Shown: in pieces, positions 18,420-26,845 of the stretch | Numbering within the stretch: position 1 is the first letter of the stretch | Layout: every line of letters begins with the position of its first letter | Assembly: GCF_021442025.1 (NCBI RefSeq) | Contig: NZ_CP090446.1 | Span: 2,852,001-2,916,000, forward strand | Reading direction: 5' to 3' | Source of the DNA: Sphingobacterium sp. SRCM116780 | GTDB taxonomy: Bacteria; Bacteroidota; Bacteroidia; Sphingobacteriales; Sphingobacteriaceae | Length of the DNA: 64,000 nucleotides | Translations under genes and position numbers: made by a program | The notes under the pieces: model-generated | Told to the model about the DNA's origin: nothing | Database searches by the model: none | What the model saw: only the letters and a program-made list of their open reading frames with translations

Positions 18420-20207
18420 ATGACGCATTCTTTCCACATTCCTGTTTTGGGATTAGCATTTTCGATAGATTCTCCATTAAAAGTCGCTCGATTTGGTATT
18501 TCTTCTGTCATCTCTATCGTAGATGATGAATTAATTGAACGCATTCGGGCATACTATTGTAAGATAAACAAGCGCGAATACTTACCCATCACAAAAAAAG
18601 ATCACGATTACAGGGCAAATCGCATATCAAGCTACTTAAACTTAGTCTCCAAACTCGTACATGAACAGATGGAGAACATACGTACGCAGTTTTTTGAAGA
18701 AGGATCAGAAATTGAACGCTATTTTCAATTCATCCCAGAATCGCATCCTGCAAAAAAGATCTACTATGCAATGATCTCCGAGACGAACAATGTAGAAAAA
18801 GCTAAAAAGAAACAAAGTTTAAGATCATTTATTGAAGCGGGGGACATTGATGTCAACATCATGGCAAAGGTGGACAAGGTGAATTATGCGAAAAATGGGG
18901 ATGCTCTTGAAGAAAAATTTTCAGATGCGCTAGCCGCATTACGTGGTTTTACAAATTCAAACTTACAGTCTTCCGTCATTCTATCTGCAGGGATGAATCC
19001 GCGATTATATTCCTATTTAGCTGAATTACCGGCTTTTTGGCAGAAAAAAGATGGTAGTTTTGACAAGAAATTGACCTTAAAAGTGAGTGATTATAGATCT
19101 GCATATATTCAAGCAAAGTTTTTGGCAAAGAAAGGAATTTGGGTTTCGGAATTCCGCGTAGAATCTGGACTAAACTGTGGAGGACATGCTTTTGCTACAG
19201 ACGGTCTCTTACTAGGTCCTATATTAGCTGAGTTCAAAAATAAAAAACAAGCATTACAACAAGAGCTATTCACTAGCTATCGACAGTATTGGAGTCAAAA
19301 AGACATTTGTATTGAACATGCTCCTCCTATAAAATATACCGTTCAAGGAGGAGTTGGCACGGCAGATGAACACACATTTTTACTGAAACATTATGAGTTT
19401 GATGCTGTGGGTTGGGGGTCACCATTCTTGCTTGTTCCAGAAGCAACAACAGTTGATGAAGAAACTTTAGCCGCCTTGACTTCGGCAACAGCTGATGATT
19501 TCTATAGCAGTGGAGCTTCTCCCCTTGGAGTACCGTTTAATAACTTCAGAAAAAGTTCATCGGAACAATTACGACTCAAAAGAATAAAAGAAGGTAAACC
19601 TGGAAGTCCTTGTAAAAAGAAATATCTAGTTTCCAATATCGAGTATGGTTCAACGCCTATTTGTACTGCATCTCGTGCCTATCAGCATCTCAAGATTAAA
19701 GAATTGGAAGCAAAAAAATTAGACCCAGTCCGATATGAAAAGGAGTTTTCGGAGATTACCGAAAAAACATGTCTTTGCGATGGTCTTGCAGCTCCTGCTT
19801 ATTTAAAATATAATATTTTAAAACCTAAAGAAAAAGATGCTGTTGCCATCTGTCCAGGCCCAAATACCGTATGGTTCAAAAATAAATTTTCTCTAGATCA
19901 AATGATCAACCATATCTATGGAAGAACAGATTTAATTCAAAATGAAGATAGGCCCTTTTTCTTTATCAATGAATTACGCCTATATGTCGCGCATATCAAA
20001 AAATATGTAGAAATGAATACAGCTACTGTCAACGACAAAAACATCAAATACTTAGAAAAATTTAAAACGCAACTTATGGAAGGGATTAATTATTATGAAC
20101 AACTCAAAAATGAGTTATATGATTTTTCAAGTCATATCATTGCCGGTATTCCAGAGCAACTCAAAAATGCAGAAAAAGAATTAGCACAGATAACATTTCA
20201 AAACTAG
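18420..20207 (+). CDS. Conserved-looking unknown enzyme (595 aa), possible FMN TIM barrel
   Basis: A soluble protein without signal peptide, starting MTHSFHIPVLGLAFSID. The central part holds GLNCGGHAFATDGLLLGP and YTVQGGVGTADEHTFLL followed by DAVGWGSPFLLVPEA. Gly-rich ends of beta strands like these are typical of nitronate-monooxygenase or glutamate-synthase-like FMN barrels (inference). Cys residues clustered in the second half (GKPGSPCKKKYLVS, KTCLCDGLAAPAYL, AICPGPNTVWF) could bind a metal or cluster. The C-terminal 110 residues are helical. It is convergent with the methyltransferase and may follow purU. I have no confident name for it. Confidence 0.8.
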   Translation: MTHSFHIPVLGLAFSIDSPLKVARFGISSVISIVDDELIERIRAYYCKINKREYLPITKKDHDYRANRISSYLNLVSKLVHEQMENIRTQFFEEGSEIERYFQFIPESHPAKKIYYAMISETNNVEKAKKKQSLRSFIEAGDIDVNIMAKVDKVNYAKNGDALEEKFSDALAALRGFTNSNLQSSVILSAGMNPRLYSYLAELPAFWQKKDGSFDKKLTLKVSDYRSAYIQAKFLAKKGIWVSEFRVESGLNCGGHAFATDGLLLGPILAEFKNKKQALQQELFTSYRQYWSQKDICIEHAPPIKYTVQGGVGTADEHTFLLKHYEFDAVGWGSPFLLVPEATTVDEETLAALTSATADDFYSSGASPLGVPFNNFRKSSSEQLRLKRIKEGKPGSPCKKKYLVSNIEYGSTPICTASRAYQHLKIKELEAKKLDPVRYEKEFSEITEKTCLCDGLAAPAYLKYNILKPKEKDAVAICPGPNTVWFKNKFSLDQMINHIYGRTDLIQNEDRPFFFINELRLYVAHIKKYVEMNTATVNDKNIKYLEKFKTQLMEGINYYEQLKNELYDFSSHIIAGIPEQLKNAEKELAQITFQN

Positions 20208-20248
20208 TCCTTTAATCTGATACTAGATTCTCTCTCAGCAATGGATAT

Positions 20249-20290
20249 AAAAAAATAAGGGACAGCTGTATGGCCGTCCCTTATTTTTTT
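20249..20290. terminator. Bidirectional terminator
   Basis: AAAATAAGGGAC ... GTCCCTTATTTTTTT with a 12-base loop, between two convergent genes. Poly-A and poly-T flanks serve both strands. Confidence 0.8.
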
Positions 20291-20304
20291 ATCGTTATTT
20301 AGCG

Positions 20305-21210
20305 CTATTCGGCTACTTTTCTAAACTTACCAAACACACCTAAAGGCAATTTTGGTCCTGCTGTAGCTTGTAAATACAATTCTCCAACTTCGAGATTTTC
20401 AACTTTAGGAAACGCGGAACGAATAAGGTTTTCGACAATAACAGAAGAAAAACCTAATGAATAGGTATTTAAAATCAAGAAATGTTCTTTTGGATCTAAT
20501 AACTGCACCACATCATGCATCATTTCCATGATGTGATCTTCCAGCTTCCATTTCTCTCCTTTAGGACCATGCCCATATGCAGGAGGATCCAAAATGATAC
20601 CATTATATGTATTCCCACGCTTCACTTCACGTTTTACAAATTTCAACGCATCTTCTACCACCCAACGGATATTATCAATTGCAGATAATTCTTGATTTTC
20701 ATTCGCCCAAGTCACCACCTGTTTGATGGAATCAACGTGTGTCGTATCTGCACCAGCAGCACGAGCGATCAAAGAAGCACCACCTGTATACGCAAATAAA
20801 TTTAACACCTTTGGTTTCTCGATTTTAAACGCACGAACGGATTGCGAAATATAATCCCAGTTTACTGCTTGCTCAGGAAAGATACCCACATGTTTGAATG
20901 AAGTCAATCCTAGACGAAACTTAATCGCTACATCATCATTCTTATATTGAATATGCCAACGATCTTGAATTTTAGGATTCTTTTTTAGCCATTCACCTGA
21001 CGTAGCCGAGCGGCCTTTGAATTTAATATCCTGGCGTTTATTCCATTCTGTTTCCGAAAGTGCTTTTGGCCAAACAGCCTGAGGTTCTGGACGAATTAAA
21101 ACTAAATCCCCAAAACGTTCTAATTTTTCGAAATCACCACAATCGATTAGCTCGTAATCTTTCCAATGTTGCGGTGTTAATAATTGTATATCTGTCGTAG
21201 TCAAAATCAA
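20305..21210 (-). CDS. Class I SAM-dependent methyltransferase, RlmI-like (301 aa)
   Basis: The catalytic half resembles the RlmI/RlmK (COG1092) rRNA cytosine methyltransferases: AdoMet-binding VLNLFAYTGGASLIAR (about 134-149), a DSIKQVVTWANEN strand, and the substrate motif ILDPPAYGHG. The N-terminal PUA domain of RlmI is absent, and residues 1-100 are a small beta domain. No in-frame ATG exists upstream. The TTG at 21210 is the best start, only 11 bases after a TATCTTTG element. The next in-frame TTG (21204) is possible. Substrate not determined; a 23S or other rRNA base is likely. First gene before mlaF in the other direction of reading, but with its own promoter. Confidence 0.85.
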   Translation of the reverse strand: MILTTTDIQLLTPQHWKDYELIDCGDFEKLERFGDLVLIRPEPQAVWPKALSETEWNKRQDIKFKGRSATSGEWLKKNPKIQDRWHIQYKNDDVAIKFRLGLTSFKHVGIFPEQAVNWDYISQSVRAFKIEKPKVLNLFAYTGGASLIARAAGADTTHVDSIKQVVTWANENQELSAIDNIRWVVEDALKFVKREVKRGNTYNGIILDPPAYGHGPKGEKWKLEDHIMEMMHDVVQLLDPKEHFLILNTYSLGFSSVIVENLIRSAFPKVENLEVGELYLQATAGPKLPLGVFGKFRKVAE

Positions 21211-21220
21211 TAATTTGGCG

Positions 21221-21228
21221 CAAAGATA
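21221..21228 (-). promoter_or_regulatory. -7 element of the methyltransferase gene
   Basis: Minus strand TATCTTTG, ending 11 bases before the TTG start; implies a leader of only about five bases. Confidence 0.6.
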
Positions 21229-21265
21229 CGTAAATCTAAAAACAATTAGGCATAGACGATTCGGA

Positions 21266-22018
21266 TTACATTGTTTCTTTCGCGCGCTTCATTAACGGGC
21301 TGGCAAATACGAAATCATTTAATTCTTTGACTTCTGACCGCATCATATCCTGATTGGAACCTTCCCAAAATTTTTCTCCTTTATACAGATACAAAATATA
21401 CTCCCCTATGCCCATTACGGAGTTCATATCGTGGGTCACGACAATCGTAGTCGAGTTATACTCTTGTGTTAAATCTAAAATCAATTCATCGATCAAGATG
21501 GATGTTTCCGGATCTAAACCTGAGTTTGGTTCGTCACAGAACAAATATTTGGGACTCATGGCTATTGCTCTGGCGATCCCTACACGCTTTTTCATTCCTC
21601 CAGATAATTCTGAAGGGAAAAGCTTATTCCTCCCTTTCAGATTCACCCTTTCTAAACAAAAATTAGCACGATCTAATTTTTCTGATTTAGACATATCCGT
21701 AAACATATCTAACGAAAAAATGATATTTTGCTCCACAGTCATGGAGTCAAATAAAGCTGAATTTTGAAAAAGCATCCCTATTTCTTTTCGAATAGGGATA
21801 CGGTCTTCAAAGCTTAATTTTGAAAAATCTTTACCATCAAATAATACACGGCCTTTATCCGACTCATGTAAACCAACCATACATTTTAATAAGGTACTTT
21901 TTCCTGATCCTGAACCTCCAATAATTAAACTGACTTTTCCAGGTTCAAAACTGGCATCAATACCTTTCAATACTTCGTTACTTCCAAAAGATTTATAAAT
22001 ATTCTCTATTTGTATCAT
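21266..22018 (-). CDS. ABC transporter ATP-binding protein, MlaF-type
   Basis: Nucleotide-binding subunit of a retrograde or anterograde phospholipid transporter at the inner membrane. Walker A GGSGSGKSTLL (about 33-43), Q-loop in MLFQNSALFDS, signature LSGGMKKRVGIARA, Walker B YLFCDEPNSGLDPE and H-loop VVTHDMNSV are all intact. The PNSGLDPE replacement of the usual P-T-S-G-L is characteristic of MlaF in some phyla. It is 16 bases downstream of the MlaE-type permease, so the two are cotranscribed. No MlaD (MCE) gene lies next to them within the window. Confidence 0.9.
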   Translation of the reverse strand: MIQIENIYKSFGSNEVLKGIDASFEPGKVSLIIGGSGSGKSTLLKCMVGLHESDKGRVLFDGKDFSKLSFEDRIPIRKEIGMLFQNSALFDSMTVEQNIIFSLDMFTDMSKSEKLDRANFCLERVNLKGRNKLFPSELSGGMKKRVGIARAIAMSPKYLFCDEPNSGLDPETSILIDELILDLTQEYNSTTIVVTHDMNSVMGIGEYILYLYKGEKFWEGSNQDMMRSEVKELNDFVFASPLMKRAKETM

Positions 22019-22033
22019 GATTTTTAAACAGGA

Positions 22034-22768
22034 TTACAGCATCAAAGCTGTTATGAGATAATCAGCTGCCAAAATGGTTATACATCCGACAACAACAGCT
22101 TTCGTACTTGCTTGCCCAACTTCCAAAGCTCCTCCTTTTACAGTGAAGCCTTTATACGCAGCGATGGAGGTAATAATAAAACCGAATGCAAAAGCTTTAA
22201 CCAACGCAACTGTTACTGTAAATCCATTAAAGCCTTCTTGAATACCCATGATATAATCTGCAGGCGTTACAGCCCCAGAAAGGGCTCCACCCAAAAGTCC
22301 TCCAACAATGGCACAGAAGATAGCGATTATAACCAAAACTGGAACCATCGTGATGCCTGCTAATATTTTCGGTAATATTAAATAACCTGGAGCATTAATC
22401 CCCATGATTTCCAAAGCATCAATTTGCTCGGTCACCCGCATCGAACCGATTTGAGAAGAAATAGAAGAGCCTACACTTCCCATTAACACTAAAGCCGAAA
22501 TCGTTGGCCCCAACTCTAAAATATTAGAATCTCTATTAATAGATCCGATGATTGAATTTGGAATCAAGTCAGACACCAATTGAAATGCAATTTGCATCGT
22601 CATAACTGCCCCAATGAAAGTAGAAATAATAACAATAAGTCCAATTGAACCTAACCCTATTTCATTCATCGCATGCATGGTCTCTTTCCAATAAATTTTT
22701 CCTTTCTCTGGTTTCTTAAAAACCGAACGTAGCAAGAGCAAATAAGAACCTATATGGTGAAATATCAT
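22034..22768 (-). CDS. MlaE-family permease (phospholipid ABC transporter)
   Basis: About five membrane helices and the family motifs ELGPTISALVLMGSVGSSISSQ (around the conserved E-x-x-P-x-x-x-x-x-x-x-x-G core) and EIMGINAPGYLILP. The N-terminal KEKGKIYWKETMHAM region is an amphipathic interfacial helix, as usual for MlaE. At 244 residues it is of normal size. Forms the membrane part of a lipid transporter with the downstream ATPase. The gap to the divergent toastrack gene (286 bases) holds no clear promoter for this gene. Confidence 0.9.
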   Translation of the reverse strand: MIFHHIGSYLLLLRSVFKKPEKGKIYWKETMHAMNEIGLGSIGLIVIISTFIGAVMTMQIAFQLVSDLIPNSIIGSINRDSNILELGPTISALVLMGSVGSSISSQIGSMRVTEQIDALEIMGINAPGYLILPKILAGITMVPVLVIIAIFCAIVGGLLGGALSGAVTPADYIMGIQEGFNGFTVTVALVKAFAFGFIITSIAAYKGFTVKGGALEVGQASTKAVVVGCITILAADYLITALML

Positions 22769-23006
22769 ATATTTTTACAGTGTTTTCTTCTTTAAAATCT
22801 AATATACCATTATAACACCAGATTATACAAAATGGTTTTCTATTGTTAGGATGATATATAACGAAGGTAAGCAATATTTAAGCGATGCAATAATTTTCCT
22901 TTAAACCAGTTGATTGCTATCATTCATTTACCGACTAAATGGTATATTTTACCGAGATTAGTAAATGAGTAACCTAATTATCAAAACCAAAAAATAAATT
23001 TTACAG

Positions 23007-23014
23007 TACATTTG
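23007..23014 (+). promoter_or_regulatory. -7 element of the LiaF/toastrack gene
   Basis: TACATTTG matches TAnnTTTG, 39 bases before the ATG at 23054. It also overlaps the in-frame GTG that extends the reading frame upstream, ruling that start out. Confidence 0.55.
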
Positions 23015-23053
23015 TGCTATACAATAAAAGATAAATTAATAAACGCATATATT

Positions 23054-24001
23054 ATGGACGCGAAAAGAATCACAACAGGCATTATATTTTTATTTATAGG
23101 AGTGGTACTTTTATTAAGTAAGATGGATGTCATCGAATTTAACTGGTTTGAGGTTATTCGTTATTGGCCATTATTGATTATATTATTGGGTGTCAATGTA
23201 TTGGTACCGAAAAAGGATATCGGCTATATCATATCCATCGGCACTACTTGTGTTATTTTAGGAATATTCACCTTTATCGGACTCACAACTCCAAACCAAA
23301 GTTTACTATCGCGTATCATCAATAGCCGCAGCACAGTCAATACAAATACGGATGATGAGGATGATTTCAAAGATGCTTCGCATTTTGTCTTCGCAAAAAA
23401 TACGCCCAATACAACACGAGCAACTGCAAATATCGATTTGGGTGCTACGGCTCTGATATTAAAGGACAGCACAGCAACAAACTTATTTGAAGCAAATAAT
23501 AGTGCTGAAATGGCTTTTCTCTCGTTAAGTACCGTAATCGATGATGAACATGAGACGACAATAAATTTAAAAGGAAAGACCAAAAAGAATTTAGATTCAA
23601 AAGATAACCGGACGATTATCAAATTGAATAAAAATGTAGAATGGGATCTTAATTTTGATGTAGGCGCCATTGATATCAATGCGGATTTGTCTCCATTTAA
23701 AATCAGAAATTTATCTTTTGATACGGGTGCAAGTAGCACGAAACTTAAACTGGGTAATCCATTGCAGGATTCTAAAATCGCTATTGATGCTGGAGCGTCA
23801 TCGATGGAAATTTACATTCCTAAGGGTGTTGCCTGTCAATTGATTTCGGAAATGGCCTTATCTTCAATTGATGTTGATGATAGTTTTCATAAAGATGATG
23901 AAACTGGTCATTATACAACCGCTAATTACCATAATGCAACTGCGAAATATGATATAACAATAGATGCAGGAATTACATCTGTATCGATCAGAAGATATTA
24001 A
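23054..24001 (+). CDS. LiaF/toastrack membrane protein (315 aa)
   Basis: Start at ATG 23054 (MDAKRITTGIIFLFIGVV). Two or three membrane helices of the LiaF-TM/DUF5668 type span residues 1-90 (FIGVVLLLSKMDV, PLLIILLGVNVLV, CVILGIFTFIGL). A cytosolic or periplasmic beta-helix toastrack (DUF4097-like) domain follows from about residue 120, with NIDLGATALIL, DVGAIDINADLSPF and DTGASSTKLKLG strand repeats. Proteins of this kind act in phage-shock and cell-envelope-stress signalling. Divergent from the mlaEF pair, tandem with ispG at a 47-base gap. Whether it works with the SPFH cluster 8 kb away is only speculation. Confidence 0.85.
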   Translation: MDAKRITTGIIFLFIGVVLLLSKMDVIEFNWFEVIRYWPLLIILLGVNVLVPKKDIGYIISIGTTCVILGIFTFIGLTTPNQSLLSRIINSRSTVNTNTDDEDDFKDASHFVFAKNTPNTTRATANIDLGATALILKDSTATNLFEANNSAEMAFLSLSTVIDDEHETTINLKGKTKKNLDSKDNRTIIKLNKNVEWDLNFDVGAIDINADLSPFKIRNLSFDTGASSTKLKLGNPLQDSKIAIDAGASSMEIYIPKGVACQLISEMALSSIDVDDSFHKDDETGHYTTANYHNATAKYDITIDAGITSVSIRRY

Positions 24002-24031
24002 AAGAACTTACAATAATTGCAGTAGAATACA

Positions 24032-24039
24032 TAACTTTG
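24032..24039 (+). promoter_or_regulatory. -7 element of ispG
   Basis: TAACTTTG ends nine bases before the ATG at 24049, so the transcript would begin almost at the start codon. Confidence 0.5.
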
Positions 24040-24048
24040 CAATTAGAT

Positions 24049-26061
24049 ATGGACACAAGTAAACTTTTGACATTACCTGGGATGTATTGCAATTCTCAAA
24101 CCACTTATTCAAGATGGAAAACAAGAGAAGTGCAAATTGGGGATGTACCGATGGGTGGGGAAAATCCAATACGTATTCAAAGTATGACAACAATAGATAC
24201 GATGGATACCCTGGGTTCTGTTGCGCAAACCATAAAAATGGTAGATGCAGGCTGTGAATACGTAAGAATAACAGCTCCATCTATTAAAGAAGCAAATAAC
24301 CTGGCTAATATCAAGAAAGAGTTGCGCCTGCGGGGATATCACGTTCCTTTAGTTGCGGACATTCATTTTACACCAAATGCTGCTGAAGTTGCCGCACGAA
24401 TTGTAGAGAAAGTGCGTATTAATCCAGGAAACTATGCGGATAAGAAAAAGTTTGATCAGCTCAGTTATACAGAGACATCCTATCAGGCGGAATTAGACCG
24501 TATCTATAAAAAGTTTAAACCGCTTGTCAATATTTGTAAAGAATATGGTACAGCGATGCGAATAGGTACTAATCATGGTTCTCTTTCGGACCGTATCATG
24601 AGCCATTATGGTGATACTCCAGAAGGGATGGTCGAATCTGCGATGGAATTCATCCGAATTTGTGAAGATTTAAATTATTATAATTTATGTATCTCGATGA
24701 AATCGAGTAATCCACAAGTTATGGTTCGTGCTTATCGACTGTTGGTTGAAAAGATGATATCGGAAAATATGAACTATCCGCTTCACTTAGGCGTTACAGA
24801 AGCGGGTGATGGAGAGGATGGCCGTGTGAAATCGGCTGTAGGCATAGGCACTTTGTTGGAGGATGGATTGGGCGACACTGTTCGCGTATCACTGACAGAA
24901 GAACCCGAAAAGGAGGCTCCTGTGGCTATCGCTTTAGTGAATCGCTATACAAAAAGACAGCATGCTTTTCAAACAGCGGAAATTCCGACTATCTTAGCAT
25001 TAACAGATAACAATAAAACAACACCATATACTTCTAAAGAAGTAAACACATTTATTGGAGGTTCTTTGGTTCCTCGAGTAGTTGTTGATATTTCTAAACA
25101 GAATCTGAAAGATGCACAGATTTTATCGCAAGCTGGTTATCGTTATGATATCTTGTTAGATAAATACCATATGGGTGAACAGTCTGTCGATTTTGTTTAT
25201 CTAGCCGATGAGTTACCGTCATTTAATATGCCGGCAAACTTAAAACAACTGTATAACTACAAGACTTGGAAGAATATCCAAAATAGAACAAATATTCATC
25301 CTTTGTTTACGTTAGAAGCGTTTAACCAAGCGGATGAAAAAGATCCTGTATTGAATCTTATTCAAATAAAAAATACAGATTTATCATCAGATCTGTTTGA
25401 AAATCTCCAACTGGATAAAACGGTTGTATTCCTATTAGAAACAATAGCTGTCCATGGAATGGCCGAGCAACGGCAGTTTTTCAAAAATCTTCAAGAAATA
25501 GGTATTGATAACCCGGTTATCATTAAAAGAACTTATGCCGTTGAAGATTTTTCAGGACCATTGGGTGATATCATGAATCCTGAAGAACCTATTTCTAAAA
25601 TTCAGCTTTATACAGCAACAGATTTAGGAGCACTATTGATTGATGGATTAGGATCTGGTATTTGGATTGATTCTCCTGCGACACCATTAGATAAAATCGT
25701 ATCCTTATCTTTTGGTATTCTTCAAGCGACAAGGTCTAGGATATCGAAGACTGAATATATTTCCTGTCCAAGCTGTGGTCGCACCTTATTTGATCTTCAA
25801 GAAACAACGCAAATGATCAGAAATAGAACAAATCATCTGAAAGGATTAAAAATAGGGATCATGGGTTGTATTGTCAATGGTCCAGGTGAAATGGCTGATG
25901 CAGATTATGGTTACGTAGGAGCTGGACCAGATAAAATCACACTTTACCGCGGACAGGAAGTCGTTAAGAAAAATGTAAGCACTGTACACGCTCTAAATGA
26001 GCTCATTGATATCATCAAATCAGATGGATTGTGGATTGATGAAAATGAAATTCCAAACTAA
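24049..26061 (+). CDS. ispG: 4-hydroxy-3-methylbut-2-en-1-yl diphosphate synthase (long Bacteroidota form)
   Basis: Converts MEcPP to HMBPP, the penultimate step of the MEP isoprenoid pathway. The N-terminal TIM barrel begins TREVQIGDVPMGGENPIRIQ. A middle insertion domain (about residues 290-560) distinguishes the long form (about 670 residues) of Bacteroidota, Chlamydiae and plants from the 370-residue E. coli enzyme. The C-terminal [4Fe-4S] domain has Cys ligands in SCPSCGRTLFD and IGIMGCIVNGPGEM. The upstream TTG frame start lies inside the promoter element; ATG 24049 is preferred. Ends in a strong hairpin terminator shared with the next, convergent gene. Confidence 0.93.
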   Translation: MDTSKLLTLPGMYCNSQTTYSRWKTREVQIGDVPMGGENPIRIQSMTTIDTMDTLGSVAQTIKMVDAGCEYVRITAPSIKEANNLANIKKELRLRGYHVPLVADIHFTPNAAEVAARIVEKVRINPGNYADKKKFDQLSYTETSYQAELDRIYKKFKPLVNICKEYGTAMRIGTNHGSLSDRIMSHYGDTPEGMVESAMEFIRICEDLNYYNLCISMKSSNPQVMVRAYRLLVEKMISENMNYPLHLGVTEAGDGEDGRVKSAVGIGTLLEDGLGDTVRVSLTEEPEKEAPVAIALVNRYTKRQHAFQTAEIPTILALTDNNKTTPYTSKEVNTFIGGSLVPRVVVDISKQNLKDAQILSQAGYRYDILLDKYHMGEQSVDFVYLADELPSFNMPANLKQLYNYKTWKNIQNRTNIHPLFTLEAFNQADEKDPVLNLIQIKNTDLSSDLFENLQLDKTVVFLLETIAVHGMAEQRQFFKNLQEIGIDNPVIIKRTYAVEDFSGPLGDIMNPEEPISKIQLYTATDLGALLIDGLGSGIWIDSPATPLDKIVSLSFGILQATRSRISKTEYISCPSCGRTLFDLQETTQMIRNRTNHLKGLKIGIMGCIVNGPGEMADADYGYVGAGPDKITLYRGQEVVKKNVSTVHALNELIDIIKSDGLWIDENEIPN

Positions 26062-26067
26062 AAGAAA

Positions 26068-26099
26068 AAAGGCCTAAATGATCAAACATTTAGGCCTTT
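26068..26099. terminator. Bidirectional terminator
   Basis: AAAGGCCTAAATG, six-base loop, CATTTAGGCCTTT: a perfect 13-bp stem between convergent ispG and the T9SS-cargo gene. Confidence 0.85.
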
Positions 26100-26121
26100 A
26101 TATATTTTTGAATAAGTTCTA

Positions 26122-26574
26122 TTATCGAACGGAGAATCTCTTTACAACAGTTTCTGATCCAGAAACTACACGGACAAAATAAAATCCTGAATTTAATTTA
26201 CCGCTTGGATCAAAAGATAAGTTTTGATTACCAGCATCTAAAGTTCCATTCATTAACTGCAATACTTCATTTCCTAAAGCATCCATTACTTTAATAGCAA
26301 CAGATGTTTGTTTGCCTAATTTAAATGATAAACTAATTTGTTCAGAAATGGGGTTATAAAAAACTTTTACGTTATTGATCAATTTATCAACGTCCTTACT
26401 GCTCTCCGATACCAAACGGAAAGAATTAGTATAAGAAACACGATCAAATCTATCAAAATAAGATTGGTTATCCTCATATTGAATCGACTTAGAAACATGT
26501 AATACAGAAGCATAACCTAAACTTCCTGTCAGTGAAATCACACTGAGCAGACATAAGTAAGCTATTTTCTTCAT
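26122..26574 (-). CDS. Small T9SS-sorted protein (150 aa)
   Basis: ATG 26574 (MKKIAYLCLLSVISLTG) gives a typical Sec signal peptide cleaved near residue 23 after GYA. The mature part is only about 50 residues of linker followed by a type A T9SS C-terminal sorting domain: VKVFYNPISEQISLSF, VKVMDALGNEVLQL, SFDPSGKLNSGFYFVRV and the final basic VKRFSVR. Such domains direct export through the Type IX secretion system and are normally attached to large cargo. Here there is almost no cargo, which is unusual. Alone between two convergent or divergent neighbours. Confidence 0.85.
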   Translation of the reverse strand: MKKIAYLCLLSVISLTGSLGYASVLHVSKSIQYEDNQSYFDRFDRVSYTNSFRLVSESSKDVDKLINNVKVFYNPISEQISLSFKLGKQTSVAIKVMDALGNEVLQLMNGTLDAGNQNLSFDPSGKLNSGFYFVRVVSGSETVVKRFSVR

Positions 26575-26660
26575 ATTAATTTTCATGTTGCAATACTAGG
26601 ACTCGTTGAATTGGCTTAAGTTTAATCAAATATAATATTTATAGACCAATATATCAACAA

Positions 26661-26668
26661 CAAAAGTA
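26661..26668 (-). promoter_or_regulatory. Possible -7 element of the T9SS-cargo gene
   Basis: Minus strand TACTTTTG, 86 bases upstream of the ATG at 26574. No good -33 element; weak. Confidence 0.35.
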
Positions 26669-26845
26669 GCATATTTGTTTAAATATTTAGCGCTTATTTA
26701 GAATTATTATTTTTCATTTAACAATTTTTAACAAGATTTGGCGTTGTCAAACAAAATGCTAAAATTTGGCACAAGTTTTTCAATGCTAACGAACCTTCAT
26801 AATTAGGTTAAAAAGAAGGTTTTTCACTTAAAAAAAATAAAAAAA

